From positions 24,790 to 88,789 of the forward strand of contig JAMPGZ010000008.1 of NCBI GenBank assembly GCA_023663655.1: a stretch of DNA of 64,000 nucleotides, read 5' to 3'. The position numbers and the translations under genes are program-made. Positions 7,544-16,127 of this stretch are shown here, piece by piece. This stretch comes from Lachnospiraceae bacterium (GTDB lineage Bacteria; Bacteroidota; Bacteroidia; Bacteroidales; Muribaculaceae). The notes below the pieces were generated by a model that did no database searches, was not told the DNA's origin, and saw only the letters and a list, made by a program, of their open reading frames with translations. Within the stretch, counting starts at the first letter, position 1, and each line of letters begins with the position of its first letter.

Positions 7544-10021
7544 TTATTTAACGAGCACCTTGGTGGTCTTATTGCCTTGACGGCGGATATAGAGACCGGG
7601 GGCATCGCCGCTCACGCGGATACCGCGGAGGTCATAGTACTCAACCGGAGCGTTTTCGTCAGCGTCGATTGACTCGATGCCATCAGTCTTGACGTTTACA
7701 GGAAATGTGGTGAGTGTGAGAGCCGGACAAGCTGCGTTGGTCATTGTGCAAACTGCGTTTTCAACATCTTTGTTGATGAATGTGAATACGCCGTCAGCCT
7801 CGGTATAGTCAGTTCCTGCAATAAGCAGATTGTCGCCGTCTTTCCAAGTGAAGATGGTTTCTGTAGTACCTACTTTTGCTTGAGCCGACAGGTCAACCTT
7901 GCCATTGGCGATAGGTACAACTACTTCAGCTTGCGGCTTGTAGGTGAGCTTACTCCATACTGTCGGAAGAGTGGCGAAAGTGAACTTGTTGTTTGAGATG
8001 TTCAAGCTGCCGGTCATTCCTTCGGGGATAGTGATCGTGGTAAGTTCGTTGCCGATAAGGAACAATGATGCCTTGGCACTCAAGCCTGAAGCGTTTAGTG
8101 TCGCAAGTTTGTTGTAGTTGAGGTTGATGTTGGTAGCCTTGATGCCGCTTGCGCTTAGATCCACGTTTTCAAGTTCATTGCCGATGAGGCGGATGGTGGT
8201 TGCTGAACCTGTCTGGGTGAAGTCAAGATTGATTCCGGTATAGTTGGCGTAGAAATCAGTGAGAGCGGGGAGCTTGGCGAAGTTCACCACGGGCTTGTTT
8301 TCGCCGAGAGTTCTGCCTTCTGTAGTAGAGCCGTTGTTGCTCAGGTCGAGAGTTTTCAACTTAGGCAGTTCGACATCAAATGCCGTGATCTTATTCTGCT
8401 GAAGGTTTACACTTGTTAGTGCCTTATTGGCAGAGAGGTCAACTGTTGAGAACAGGTGCTGGTTGAGTGTAAGGCTCTGGAGATTCACGAGCTTGGAAAG
8501 ATCGATGCTTTCAATCTGAATGTTTTCAAAAGCCTTGTCGTTGAAGTTGTAGTTGGCGCTTGAAGAGAATGATTTAACAAGTGCAGGATCACCATAAATT
8601 TTGATGGTCTTGCCTTTCGGAGCAGCTGAGATCTCGGCGTAGCTGTCGTCAGTGACTTTATACGGACCGGCTTTCACGCCATCGCCCCAGTCAACATAGA
8701 TGTCCATTCCTGCACCTGTGCTCTCAGTCATAGTGAAAGTTGAGGTCAACTTGTCAACAACCTTTACGTCATAGGACATCATCAACGGAATCAAGCCGGG
8801 AGAGGTTACGGTTCCGGTGGTTATGATAAGCTGGTTATAACCTGCTGTTCCGGTTGCATAGAATACGTCATTCTTGATTTCGCAATATGCGTCCTTTACA
8901 TCTTTCAAGAAAGTGAACACACCATCTTTTGCAGTATAGTCTGTGCCTTCAACAAGAGTGGTTTCTCCTGTTTTCCACACGAAAGTAGATGCAGTTTCTC
9001 CAACTTTTGCTTGAGCCGACAGATCAACTACATTTTCGCCTGAGATGCTTGCAGGAATTATTGCTTGAGGCGCGAATTTATACTTATAAGCGGAAGTAGG
9101 TGCATAAACGGGTAGGGTGACAAATGTCAAGCTGTTGTTCATGATTTGCAGGGTTCCGCTATAGTTTGCCGGAATCTTTATAGATGCGAGCTGGTTGTTG
9201 TTTGCCTGGATTGAAGCGTTGGCAAGCATTGACGATGCGTCAAGTGAGGTAAGATTGTTATAGTCGGCACGCAGTGTCTTAAGTTTTTTGTTGGCTGCGA
9301 TGTTCAGCTCTTTCTGCTTGCTGCCGTTCATTTCAAGCGTTACAAGTTCAGTGTTCTTGGAGATGTTAAACTTTTCCCAGTTGAGGAAAGAAATCATGTT
9401 CAACTTTGTATTTCCTGACACTTTCAATGAAGTAAGCTTTGGTGCTTTGCTCCAATCGGTTCCCAATACCTCGTTGCTTCCGGCAGTTACAACACCGTCT
9501 TTTACAGTGTTGGAAACATCAATTGTCTTCAATGTCTCGGTAGAGGGGAGCGTAAGTTTTGTAAGGGCATTGTTTGCCGCTTCGAGAGTTTCAAGGGATG
9601 TACACGCCGACAGATCCAGTGTTGCGATATTATTGTCGGTAATGCTCAGATAGGTCATTGAGGTCAGAGCTGACAAATCAATGGCAGACATCTTCGGAGC
9701 ATCTTCGCCGGTGTAATTGACTCTTTTGATGCCGTTAGGGTCAGTACCGTAGACAATAATCTCAGTTCCTGCGATGGTTCCTGATACAGAGTTGTAGGGG
9801 TCATTTTGGGTGCTGAGAAGCACGGGATCGGAAACGCTCTTGTTTCCCCAGTCTACTTTAACTTGCTGGTTGGCAGTGACACCAATCTGAAGAGTAATAC
9901 TTTTACCGGCATCTTCAGGAGATACGGTAAATGACATGATTTTGGCGTCTTGAGCATTCATCAAGGCTGTGCCTGATAACGCTAATAATGCCAACAATGA
10001 ACGCGTAAAATTTACTTTCAT
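7544..10021 (-). CDS. Secreted leucine-rich-repeat surface protein with two tandem halves
   Basis: Predicted extracellular protein of 825 residues (827 if the ATG at 10027 is used). The signal peptide ends near LMNAQ. Two homologous halves follow, about residues 30-425 and 428-785 in the longer numbering. Each opens with a strand-rich segment ending VDWG, continues with short leucine-rich repeats (L-x-x-L-N/D-x-S patterns such as LDLSACTSLETLEAANN), and closes with a domain containing DLSAQAKVG (335-343 and 712-720) and GTDYT..DGVFTF. The C terminus, with YYDLRGIRVSG and a basic end in VLVK, resembles the type IX secretion C-terminal sorting domain common in Bacteroidales. It could be an adhesin or a BspA-like protein; its ligand is unknown. 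It has its own promoter and terminator. Confidence 0.85.
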   Translation of the reverse strand: MKVNFTRSLLALLALSGTALMNAQDAKIMSFTVSPEDAGKSITLQIGVTANQQVKVDWGNKSVSDPVLLSTQNDPYNSVSGTIAGTEIIVYGTDPNGIKRVNYTGEDAPKMSAIDLSALTSMTYLSITDNNIATLDLSACTSLETLEAANNALTKLTLPSTETLKTIDVSNTVKDGVVTAGSNEVLGTDWSKAPKLTSLKVSGNTKLNMISFLNWEKFNISKNTELVTLEMNGSKQKELNIAANKKLKTLRADYNNLTSLDASSMLANASIQANNNQLASIKIPANYSGTLQIMNNSLTFVTLPVYAPTSAYKYKFAPQAIIPASISGENVVDLSAQAKVGETASTFVWKTGETTLVEGTDYTAKDGVFTFLKDVKDAYCEIKNDVFYATGTAGYNQLIITTGTVTSPGLIPLMMSYDVKVVDKLTSTFTMTESTGAGMDIYVDWGDGVKAGPYKVTDDSYAEISAAPKGKTIKIYGDPALVKSFSSSANYNFNDKAFENIQIESIDLSKLVNLQSLTLNQHLFSTVDLSANKALTSVNLQQNKITAFDVELPKLKTLDLSNNGSTTEGRTLGENKPVVNFAKLPALTDFYANYTGINLDFTQTGSATTIRLIGNELENVDLSASGIKATNINLNYNKLATLNASGLSAKASLFLIGNELTTITIPEGMTGSLNISNNKFTFATLPTVWSKLTYKPQAEVVVPIANGKVDLSAQAKVGTTETIFTWKDGDNLLIAGTDYTEADGVFTFINKDVENAVCTMTNAACPALTLTTFPVNVKTDGIESIDADENAPVEYYDLRGIRVSGDAPGLYIRRQGNKTTKVLVK

Positions 10022-10056
10022 AAGCATTTGATGTTGTGATAATGTAAATAATTTCG

Positions 10057-10064
10057 CAAATATA
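10057..10064 (-). promoter_or_regulatory. -7 promoter element of the leucine-rich protein gene
   Basis: TATATTTG on the minus strand (TAnnTTTG), about 35-40 bases upstream of the start codon. Confidence 0.55.
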
Positions 10065-10110
10065 GCATTATTATCGCAAAAATCAACAATTTTGCTTAAA
10101 AAAGTAAACA

Positions 10111-10151
10111 GATGTAAGAATAATCATGTCAACGATGAATATTCTTACATC
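10111..10151 (-). terminator. Terminator of the fimbrial operon
   Basis: 11-base stem gatgtaagaat (10111-10121) with attcttacatc (10141-10151) and a 19-base loop. On the minus strand it is followed by TGTTTACTTTTTT. It lies 20 bases after the last fimbrial gene. Confidence 0.7.
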
Positions 10152-10170
10152 CATTTGCAAATCAATAGTA

Positions 10171-13011
10171 CTAATCCGGTCTATCTGTCGTGGTGGTGAC
10201 AGTCTTTGCGTTTCGGTCGCATTTCACCCATTTATGCAGTAACTCTTCAGCTTGCCATCCTTCTGAATCCTTCAAGCCTGAGCCATTGTTTTTGCTGATG
10301 GTGATAATCTTGCCGCTCCTGTCAACGAAATTGAATATTGCCTTCAGGTCTTTTGCGGCATAGTTGGCTGATTCATACACGAAGTTAAACCATCCGTTCT
10401 CCATCGTAGAATAGTTGCCGATAGGGACTCCGGGCCAGTTGCTCATGTAGTTGTCATCGCTGACTTCTCCATGATAAAGAAATACATGGGTGGCGCCGCT
10501 CACGTTAAATGACGTGACATTTATTTTGTTGTCATCCTTGATGTCGTTGATGCATCTCACCGACATATAGTGGTTCACGACATTTCCATTGATATATGTG
10601 CTGGTCGAGCCGTTGAGCTGCAATGACTTCAGCCATTTACCTATCTCTTCTTTCTCGGTTCCTGCCGCGGGGGTCATTGTCCAGTAATAACCGGTGTTGG
10701 CGTCACCGTTGGGGTTGTTTCCCTCCATATATCGGCTCTTGGGGAAATAGATTGTGTCAGTGCGGGTGATGCCGCTTTCGGTCACTTTGGTGAGATAATA
10801 GGAGGTGAAATACGACACATTGTTGGTGGTTTCCTGTTTGGTTACAAACTTAGCCGAGTTTCGTATCGAGTTCCATGCTGCCTGCGATGGTACACGGTAG
10901 CCAGGAGGCGATAATCTGTTGGATGAGGTATCATACATATCCGGATCCCTGTAATCGTTTTTGTAATACCGAGCCACGGCATAATATCCTCCTGCCGATT
11001 CATTGCCGGGACCGAAAGCGGTGGATGGCGCTCCGGTTATATGGCTTGTTCCGTCGAGCTTCTGAATATACATTCCGGCGGCAGTGGCTCCGAGGTTGCG
11101 GTCGAGGATGTATCTCACCCCTTGTGGACCGTCGATGGGCAGCACTTCATAATAATAGTATGCGGTGGCATGCTGATCCTTCCGGTAGCCATATTGGTTA
11201 CTGTCAAAGTGGAAAAATCCGGTGTGATAGAGATTGAACAGATATCTCTTTTGGATCTTTTCAGCAGTTTTGTTTCGGGGAGCGATTTCCAATATCATCT
11301 GCCCCACGCCGTAGGTGTAGCCGGGCGCGGCTCCGTCGCAGGTGAGGGTGAAGGTCACATCGCTTTGTCCCTTGGTATGCACACCGCCGGTGGTGCTGAA
11401 TTTCACATTGTTGCTTATCACCGCGTCGCTGTTAGGGCTGAACCTTATCGACCAGTCGAAATCATCCTCATCGGTGAGGGTGGTCATTGTCACGTCATAT
11501 TTGTAGCTCCAGCGGTTGCCGTCAGGTCCGTACATCACCGGGAAGTGGAAGCCCTCGTTGCGCTTGATGCCGCACATTTTGTCGGGGCTGATGCCTAATA
11601 GTGTTGGAGCCTCGCCGCTGATAGCAGTTCCTGTGCCTTCGCCGGCAAGGAATTTCCAGTAGTCGGATATCGTGGCATTGGTGCCGCCATTTATTATGGT
11701 GAGTTTCACCGTGCTCACGTCGTTGCCGTTGAACGGACGGTTCCATTTCACCGATGTTTCACGATCAAGCCCTCGCCATGATGTCCTGATGGCTCCTTCA
11801 AGGGCGCCGAGCGCTTGCGAGGTCTTGAATTTGATTTTGTAGGTGGCTATTTTTCCGGGGGTATCGGAATCATCTCCGTTTGTGATGGTCGGTTCGCTCA
11901 GTTCGATCCATTCCTCCATTGCTTCCACTTTAGGCGCTTTTTCCATCTCGCTTGCTATGGGCGAGTAGTATTTCACTGTAAGGATCTTTTCGGAGAAACC
12001 CGAGTCATCGGCTTGTCCGTCATATTCGATCACATCGGTCACGCCCAGCTCGCGGATGCCGTCGGAAATCATGTCATACACTTCCGGGGCATGGTCATAT
12101 ATGGTGGCGTCGACAAGCACATCGTGCCAATTCCGGGCAGCCTCCTCGTCGGTGTCAAATCCGGCTGCTTTCACTTCGCCCACGATTACCTCATACCAGT
12201 GGTTTGCTCTGAGGTCAAGCATTGCTCCATCTGTATTCTTGAACAGGATGGGGTAATAGTAATACTCGCCATTGAACGGCGCTTTTATGATGACGAACGG
12301 CTTGTCGTTCAAGTTGCGTGTCGGGTAGGCATATATAGGCGAATATGTATCGTCGCCGTTCGACACAGTTTCTCCGCTCATCGTTGTGGTCTCGGGGGTG
12401 TCGGTGAGGGCATTTGTGGCGCCGGCTGTCAGAGTTCCTGACGCGGCGGCTCCCCACAGCTGCGAGGGAGATGATGTGGGCGTGTCGACCTTGTTGGTTA
12501 CGGTGATCTTTGCCACATTGCGGCGCAGCATTACCTTGTCGGTGGCGAGTGAGGCGAGCGACTCTACCGATGCGCTCATGGCGAGTGGCGTAGTGATGGT
12601 GCCGCTTTGTTTCATTGTGTTGATGGCATCCTCGGTTGTCGCCTCAGTGCCTACCTCGGCATTTGCCACGAGATAGAATTTTATGTTGGAAGCACCCCTC
12701 AGCTCTTTGTCGAGCTTCACGGTGAGCTTGATGTCGGCGCCTGCTTCAGTCCAGTCGTCGGTGGAGTAGGAAGCTCTTTGCTTTACAGTGCCATTTTGGA
12801 GCACAAGCAGGGTCAACTTCTCAACGCGGTTTTCATTGGTCGTGCCGTCGCGGTTCACGCGGCTCACCACCTTTTCGGCATCCGGAACCGTGATCGTGAA
12901 CGTGATTGAGCCGTCGGAGCCTATTACCGGATCCACGGAATACTTCTCGTCGTCGCTGCACGCTGCAAGCGACAGAAGCATGGTTGCATATAGAAAGATT
13001 CGCTTAATCAT
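10171..13011 (-). CDS. Large fimbrial tip-like lipoprotein with Fib_succ-type and starch-binding-like domains
   Basis: Surface lipoprotein of 946 residues and last gene of the fimbrial operon. The lipobox is SLAAC with Cys18. Residues to about 300 resemble the Mfa1/Mfa2 fimbrillin N-terminal fold: a strand pattern after the lipidated Cys, VEKLTLLVLQNG, and KVMLRRNVAKITV. The middle has a segment like the Fibrobacter-type paralogous domain (GYRVPSQAAWNSI, YYWTMTPAAG, SVRCIND). The last 90 residues (HVFLYHGE, MSNWPGVP, WFNFVYES, LKAIFNFVD) resemble a starch-binding CBM26-type beta-sandwich. I chose the ATG at 13011, one base after the preceding stop, rather than an upstream ATG at 13044 that lacks a signal peptide. 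Likely a fimbrial tip or accessory adhesin; a glycan ligand is inferred. Confidence 0.8.
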   Translation of the reverse strand: MIKRIFLYATMLLSLAACSDDEKYSVDPVIGSDGSITFTITVPDAEKVVSRVNRDGTTNENRVEKLTLLVLQNGTVKQRASYSTDDWTEAGADIKLTVKLDKELRGASNIKFYLVANAEVGTEATTEDAINTMKQSGTITTPLAMSASVESLASLATDKVMLRRNVAKITVTNKVDTPTSSPSQLWGAAASGTLTAGATNALTDTPETTTMSGETVSNGDDTYSPIYAYPTRNLNDKPFVIIKAPFNGEYYYYPILFKNTDGAMLDLRANHWYEVIVGEVKAAGFDTDEEAARNWHDVLVDATIYDHAPEVYDMISDGIRELGVTDVIEYDGQADDSGFSEKILTVKYYSPIASEMEKAPKVEAMEEWIELSEPTITNGDDSDTPGKIATYKIKFKTSQALGALEGAIRTSWRGLDRETSVKWNRPFNGNDVSTVKLTIINGGTNATISDYWKFLAGEGTGTAISGEAPTLLGISPDKMCGIKRNEGFHFPVMYGPDGNRWSYKYDVTMTTLTDEDDFDWSIRFSPNSDAVISNNVKFSTTGGVHTKGQSDVTFTLTCDGAAPGYTYGVGQMILEIAPRNKTAEKIQKRYLFNLYHTGFFHFDSNQYGYRKDQHATAYYYYEVLPIDGPQGVRYILDRNLGATAAGMYIQKLDGTSHITGAPSTAFGPGNESAGGYYAVARYYKNDYRDPDMYDTSSNRLSPPGYRVPSQAAWNSIRNSAKFVTKQETTNNVSYFTSYYLTKVTESGITRTDTIYFPKSRYMEGNNPNGDANTGYYWTMTPAAGTEKEEIGKWLKSLQLNGSTSTYINGNVVNHYMSVRCINDIKDDNKINVTSFNVSGATHVFLYHGEVSDDNYMSNWPGVPIGNYSTMENGWFNFVYESANYAAKDLKAIFNFVDRSGKIITISKNNGSGLKDSEGWQAEELLHKWVKCDRNAKTVTTTTDRPD

Positions 13012-13012
13012 A

Positions 13013-16000
13013 TTAGTTGGCGGTATATTTCTTTGAACTTTCAATAGATGTCGCTGCTATATTGTCGATTCTTATTCGAGGATCAGAGTTATTTAGGCGA
13101 TTTGAATTGTATATGATGAAACTGATTTTATCAGGATTCCAATCTATCGAGTTCTTAAACTCATAATATCGGTATGTCTTGTTGTTTATCATCTCAGTCT
13201 CTCCAGTCCATGACTCTTCTTCTGTATTCCAGATGTGTAAATCTCCTCCTTCACTCCAGATATGTATTTTATTGAAGTCATCGTTGAGAGGTTGCCAATA
13301 GATGCGATAGGTTTTTGACTCAAATGCTTTAGGCTTGCCGCTGTTGACAAGACTATTGCTTGAGTTTATGGTGATTGCACGGATATTGTTGCCGATATCG
13401 GTAAACTTGTTTACCTGATGTCTACTGGTTGGTCCTTCTCTATATAGCTGAACACTAATGTCCGTATACTCGTTCCAGTAATTCAGCATTGGGAAATCGC
13501 AATAGTAGAGTCCACTTTCCTGGTCAAATATGCCTTGGTTATTTTCCCAAGAAGTTCCAAATTCATTCTCCCTCCAGACATTGATATGTTTGGAGTAAAC
13601 TTTGTCATTATTTTTAGGGAAATATATACGGAGATATTTGATTGTAGGGTTGGGATCTTCTGAGGAGAATTGTGTTTTACCATTGGCAAAGTCAAACCAT
13701 CCTTCGCGGCTCGGGTAGTCAAACAAAGGAATTCCTACTTCTGCATTTCCCGGGTATCTGTTGGTAGAGCCGTTGTGAGTATCAGCAAACATTATGAGCG
13801 CTTTTCCCGGAGTGGCGATGCCGGTAAGGGTGAATTTCCACCAACCTCTTTCTTCTTTGGTCATTTCGATTCCAGGCCAAACTTTATTATAGTTATCTCT
13901 GCATGATGAGCAATTGACGGTTTTACGATACTCCTCGCAGAAGTCCATGTCAATGTAATAATGATTGGTGACGTTTTCGTTATTAGGATTCCATTCCTCG
14001 GCATCGTCGGGGATTAAGAATCCTTGCTCAGTATTGTTCAAGGAAATTGAACTTGGGTCATTTTGGGCCACACCTCCATATCCTTTCCACCCCTTAAATG
14101 CGATTTTTCCGGTGAATGAATATTCAAGTGCGGCAAAATAGACAAATTTATAATTATCTACAAATTTATACCCTACTGGTTTCGATGCGTTTTGCTCGAG
14201 GTCGCCCGGAAGTTGTAGACACTGGTAGACATAGATATGCGGCGATCCCCAGTCTGTTCCGGGACGGAAATGGATCACATAGTCCATGATATTGGGGACG
14301 ATGTGTATCTTCACTTCGCGGGTTTCGGTATTGGTGCCGTTTTTGGCGGTGTATGTCAAGGTGAGTGTGCGTTCTGTTTTCCAGAAATCTCCGCCGTTTA
14401 GTCCTTCAAATTTCAGTTGGTTGGTTCCGGTGGCGGCTGAATATTGCAGCTCACCCTTCAGGTCCATGTTTCCGTTGGCGTAATCCCAACCTTCACCTTT
14501 CGTGATGGTGACAGAAGGGAGATTGGTTGAAAAGTTTATGTCAATCGCTCCGTCATATAGCCCTGACGAGATGTATTCACCCACATTGATTTCTATCTCC
14601 TGTGGGTCTACATTCAGGTAAGGTTGCAATGACACCGGATTTGCGGTAATGCGTTTCTTAAGGTTGGCGGCGATGACATAGAATTCAGAGATAAACGGAT
14701 CCTCACCTGAAGCGGCGATCTCGGGATTGACAGTCACTGAAATATATTTCGCACCCTCTTTTTCGATGGTCTTGATCTCAAAAAGTTTTTTGCCGTCACG
14801 TTCAGGTGATTCAAAAGTGAGATCGCCCGCATCAGTGTCATACCATATCAGAGTCTCCTTTCCGGCAGAAACCATGACCGAAGTTTTCTCCACATGGAGG
14901 AAATAGGGGCCGTGAAGGCTGTAGGCTACGCTCTGTAGCGTCCAGGGGCTTATTCCGGCGATTATGTCAAACTGATCGCCTATCGAGGTGATGCGACCGA
15001 TGATGTCATAGAAGTGTCCGCGTTGCAGCATTCCGTCCTGATGGGGGTCGGCTATGCTGCTGTCGTCGGGACGCGCTGTCTTGTCGCTTGCCGGAGGAAG
15101 AACCACAGTGTAGTGGTATTGGTTGCCATTGTCGGCTTCGGCGTCAAATATCAGTGTGGTAGGCGCTTCTGGATTGCGATTTTCCGGCAGATAGATAATC
15201 CCCTGATAGGCTCGTTTGTGAGGATCCATCGTGCTCTCCTCGATAGGAGTGAGATTATTGTCGGTGGGCGATGTGCCGCTCAGATTGTCCCACGAGATTT
15301 CGAGAAACTTGTCGAGATCGGCAGGATATTCGCAATTTGCGCCGTCTACGCCGGCGAGATCAAATGCCGAGGCGCCTGCGGGAGTGTCATAGCTCATGAC
15401 CGATGTGCGGTCGATAATTCCTTCAGCTCTCACTCCTGTGATTTTCAGTGCTTGTGAGGGGAACACCTCATGTGAGAATCCACCCTCCGAGTTGTCGAAG
15501 AGGATTGTGTAGCGGAGTTTCACACACAGATATGTGAGGTCGATGTAAAGTTCCGTGTTTTTCCCTTTTTCCACCTCGATGGTTTTGGGTGCTGCGGTCT
15601 CGGCTTCGTCAATGCTTCTCTTTACCTGCCCCGGGGTGCAGACCATCGGGAGTCCGTTTGCCGGATCTGGCATCTTTTCTGTGGAATACTCCATGATAAG
15701 CTCTTGCAGTTGATCCTCGGTGGTGTTTTCGTTCAATCCGTCAATGTTGGCAACGGTGTAGATGCGGTATTTTCCGGCAGGGATTTTCACTTCCTGCACG
15801 CGGTAATCGTTGTCGAGCTTATCCCCTTCGGGCTGAAGGCGTGTGGCAAGATCGGTGGCAGTGCCGTCGGTGCCGAAGGCGAAGAACCACAGCGAGTTCA
15901 CCTTGCTTTCATCTACTTCCGGCTTTCCTATTTCGCCAAGGCTCTCGTTGTTGGCGCGCGATGCGTTGAGGGTAGGGCGCGGAATCACGAGGCTCAGCGT

Positions 16001-16120
16001 GGCGATGTCGCCGTCATTCTCACTGACGGGCGATGAAAATTCATCGGTGCAGCTCAGCATGAGCAGCAACGGCAACATGGCTAAAAGCCGGGTGGTGTAT
16101 TTTGTCAATCTCTGTTTCAT
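13013..16120 (-). CDS. Large modular fimbrial accessory lipoprotein with several carbohydrate-binding-like domains
   Basis: Surface lipoprotein of 1035 residues with lipobox MLSC (Cys24). The first 400 residues follow the Mfa2-like plan: VNSLWFFAFGTDG, KIPAGKYRIYTVANIDG, and a beta-rich second lobe. A Big/BACON-like region follows (LNVDPQEIEINVGEY). The C-terminal 400 residues contain what look like three or four tandem beta-sandwich modules rich in tryptophan and tyrosine: HIYVYQ; KVWPGIEM, WWKFTLTG, ALIMFAD; HINVWRENEFGTSW; and KIHIWSEGGDLHIWN, YRYYEFKN, KISFIIYNS. These resemble starch-binding module 26. The start at 16120 lies 7 bases after the preceding stop; an upstream ATG at 16153 lacks a signal peptide. 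Probably the fimbrial tip adhesin. The module assignment is by pattern only. Confidence 0.78.
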   Translation of the reverse strand: MKQRLTKYTTRLLAMLPLLLMLSCTDEFSSPVSENDGDIATLSLVIPRPTLNASRANNESLGEIGKPEVDESKVNSLWFFAFGTDGTATDLATRLQPEGDKLDNDYRVQEVKIPAGKYRIYTVANIDGLNENTTEDQLQELIMEYSTEKMPDPANGLPMVCTPGQVKRSIDEAETAAPKTIEVEKGKNTELYIDLTYLCVKLRYTILFDNSEGGFSHEVFPSQALKITGVRAEGIIDRTSVMSYDTPAGASAFDLAGVDGANCEYPADLDKFLEISWDNLSGTSPTDNNLTPIEESTMDPHKRAYQGIIYLPENRNPEAPTTLIFDAEADNGNQYHYTVVLPPASDKTARPDDSSIADPHQDGMLQRGHFYDIIGRITSIGDQFDIIAGISPWTLQSVAYSLHGPYFLHVEKTSVMVSAGKETLIWYDTDAGDLTFESPERDGKKLFEIKTIEKEGAKYISVTVNPEIAASGEDPFISEFYVIAANLKKRITANPVSLQPYLNVDPQEIEINVGEYISSGLYDGAIDINFSTNLPSVTITKGEGWDYANGNMDLKGELQYSAATGTNQLKFEGLNGGDFWKTERTLTLTYTAKNGTNTETREVKIHIVPNIMDYVIHFRPGTDWGSPHIYVYQCLQLPGDLEQNASKPVGYKFVDNYKFVYFAALEYSFTGKIAFKGWKGYGGVAQNDPSSISLNNTEQGFLIPDDAEEWNPNNENVTNHYYIDMDFCEEYRKTVNCSSCRDNYNKVWPGIEMTKEERGWWKFTLTGIATPGKALIMFADTHNGSTNRYPGNAEVGIPLFDYPSREGWFDFANGKTQFSSEDPNPTIKYLRIYFPKNNDKVYSKHINVWRENEFGTSWENNQGIFDQESGLYYCDFPMLNYWNEYTDISVQLYREGPTSRHQVNKFTDIGNNIRAITINSSNSLVNSGKPKAFESKTYRIYWQPLNDDFNKIHIWSEGGDLHIWNTEEESWTGETEMINNKTYRYYEFKNSIDWNPDKISFIIYNSNRLNNSDPRIRIDNIAATSIESSKKYTAN

Positions 16121-16127
16121 AGTGGTG

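Noticed and set aside
13480..13722. Short minus-strand frames inside the fimbrial tip gene
   Set aside because: Alternate-frame shadows of the 1035-residue gene.
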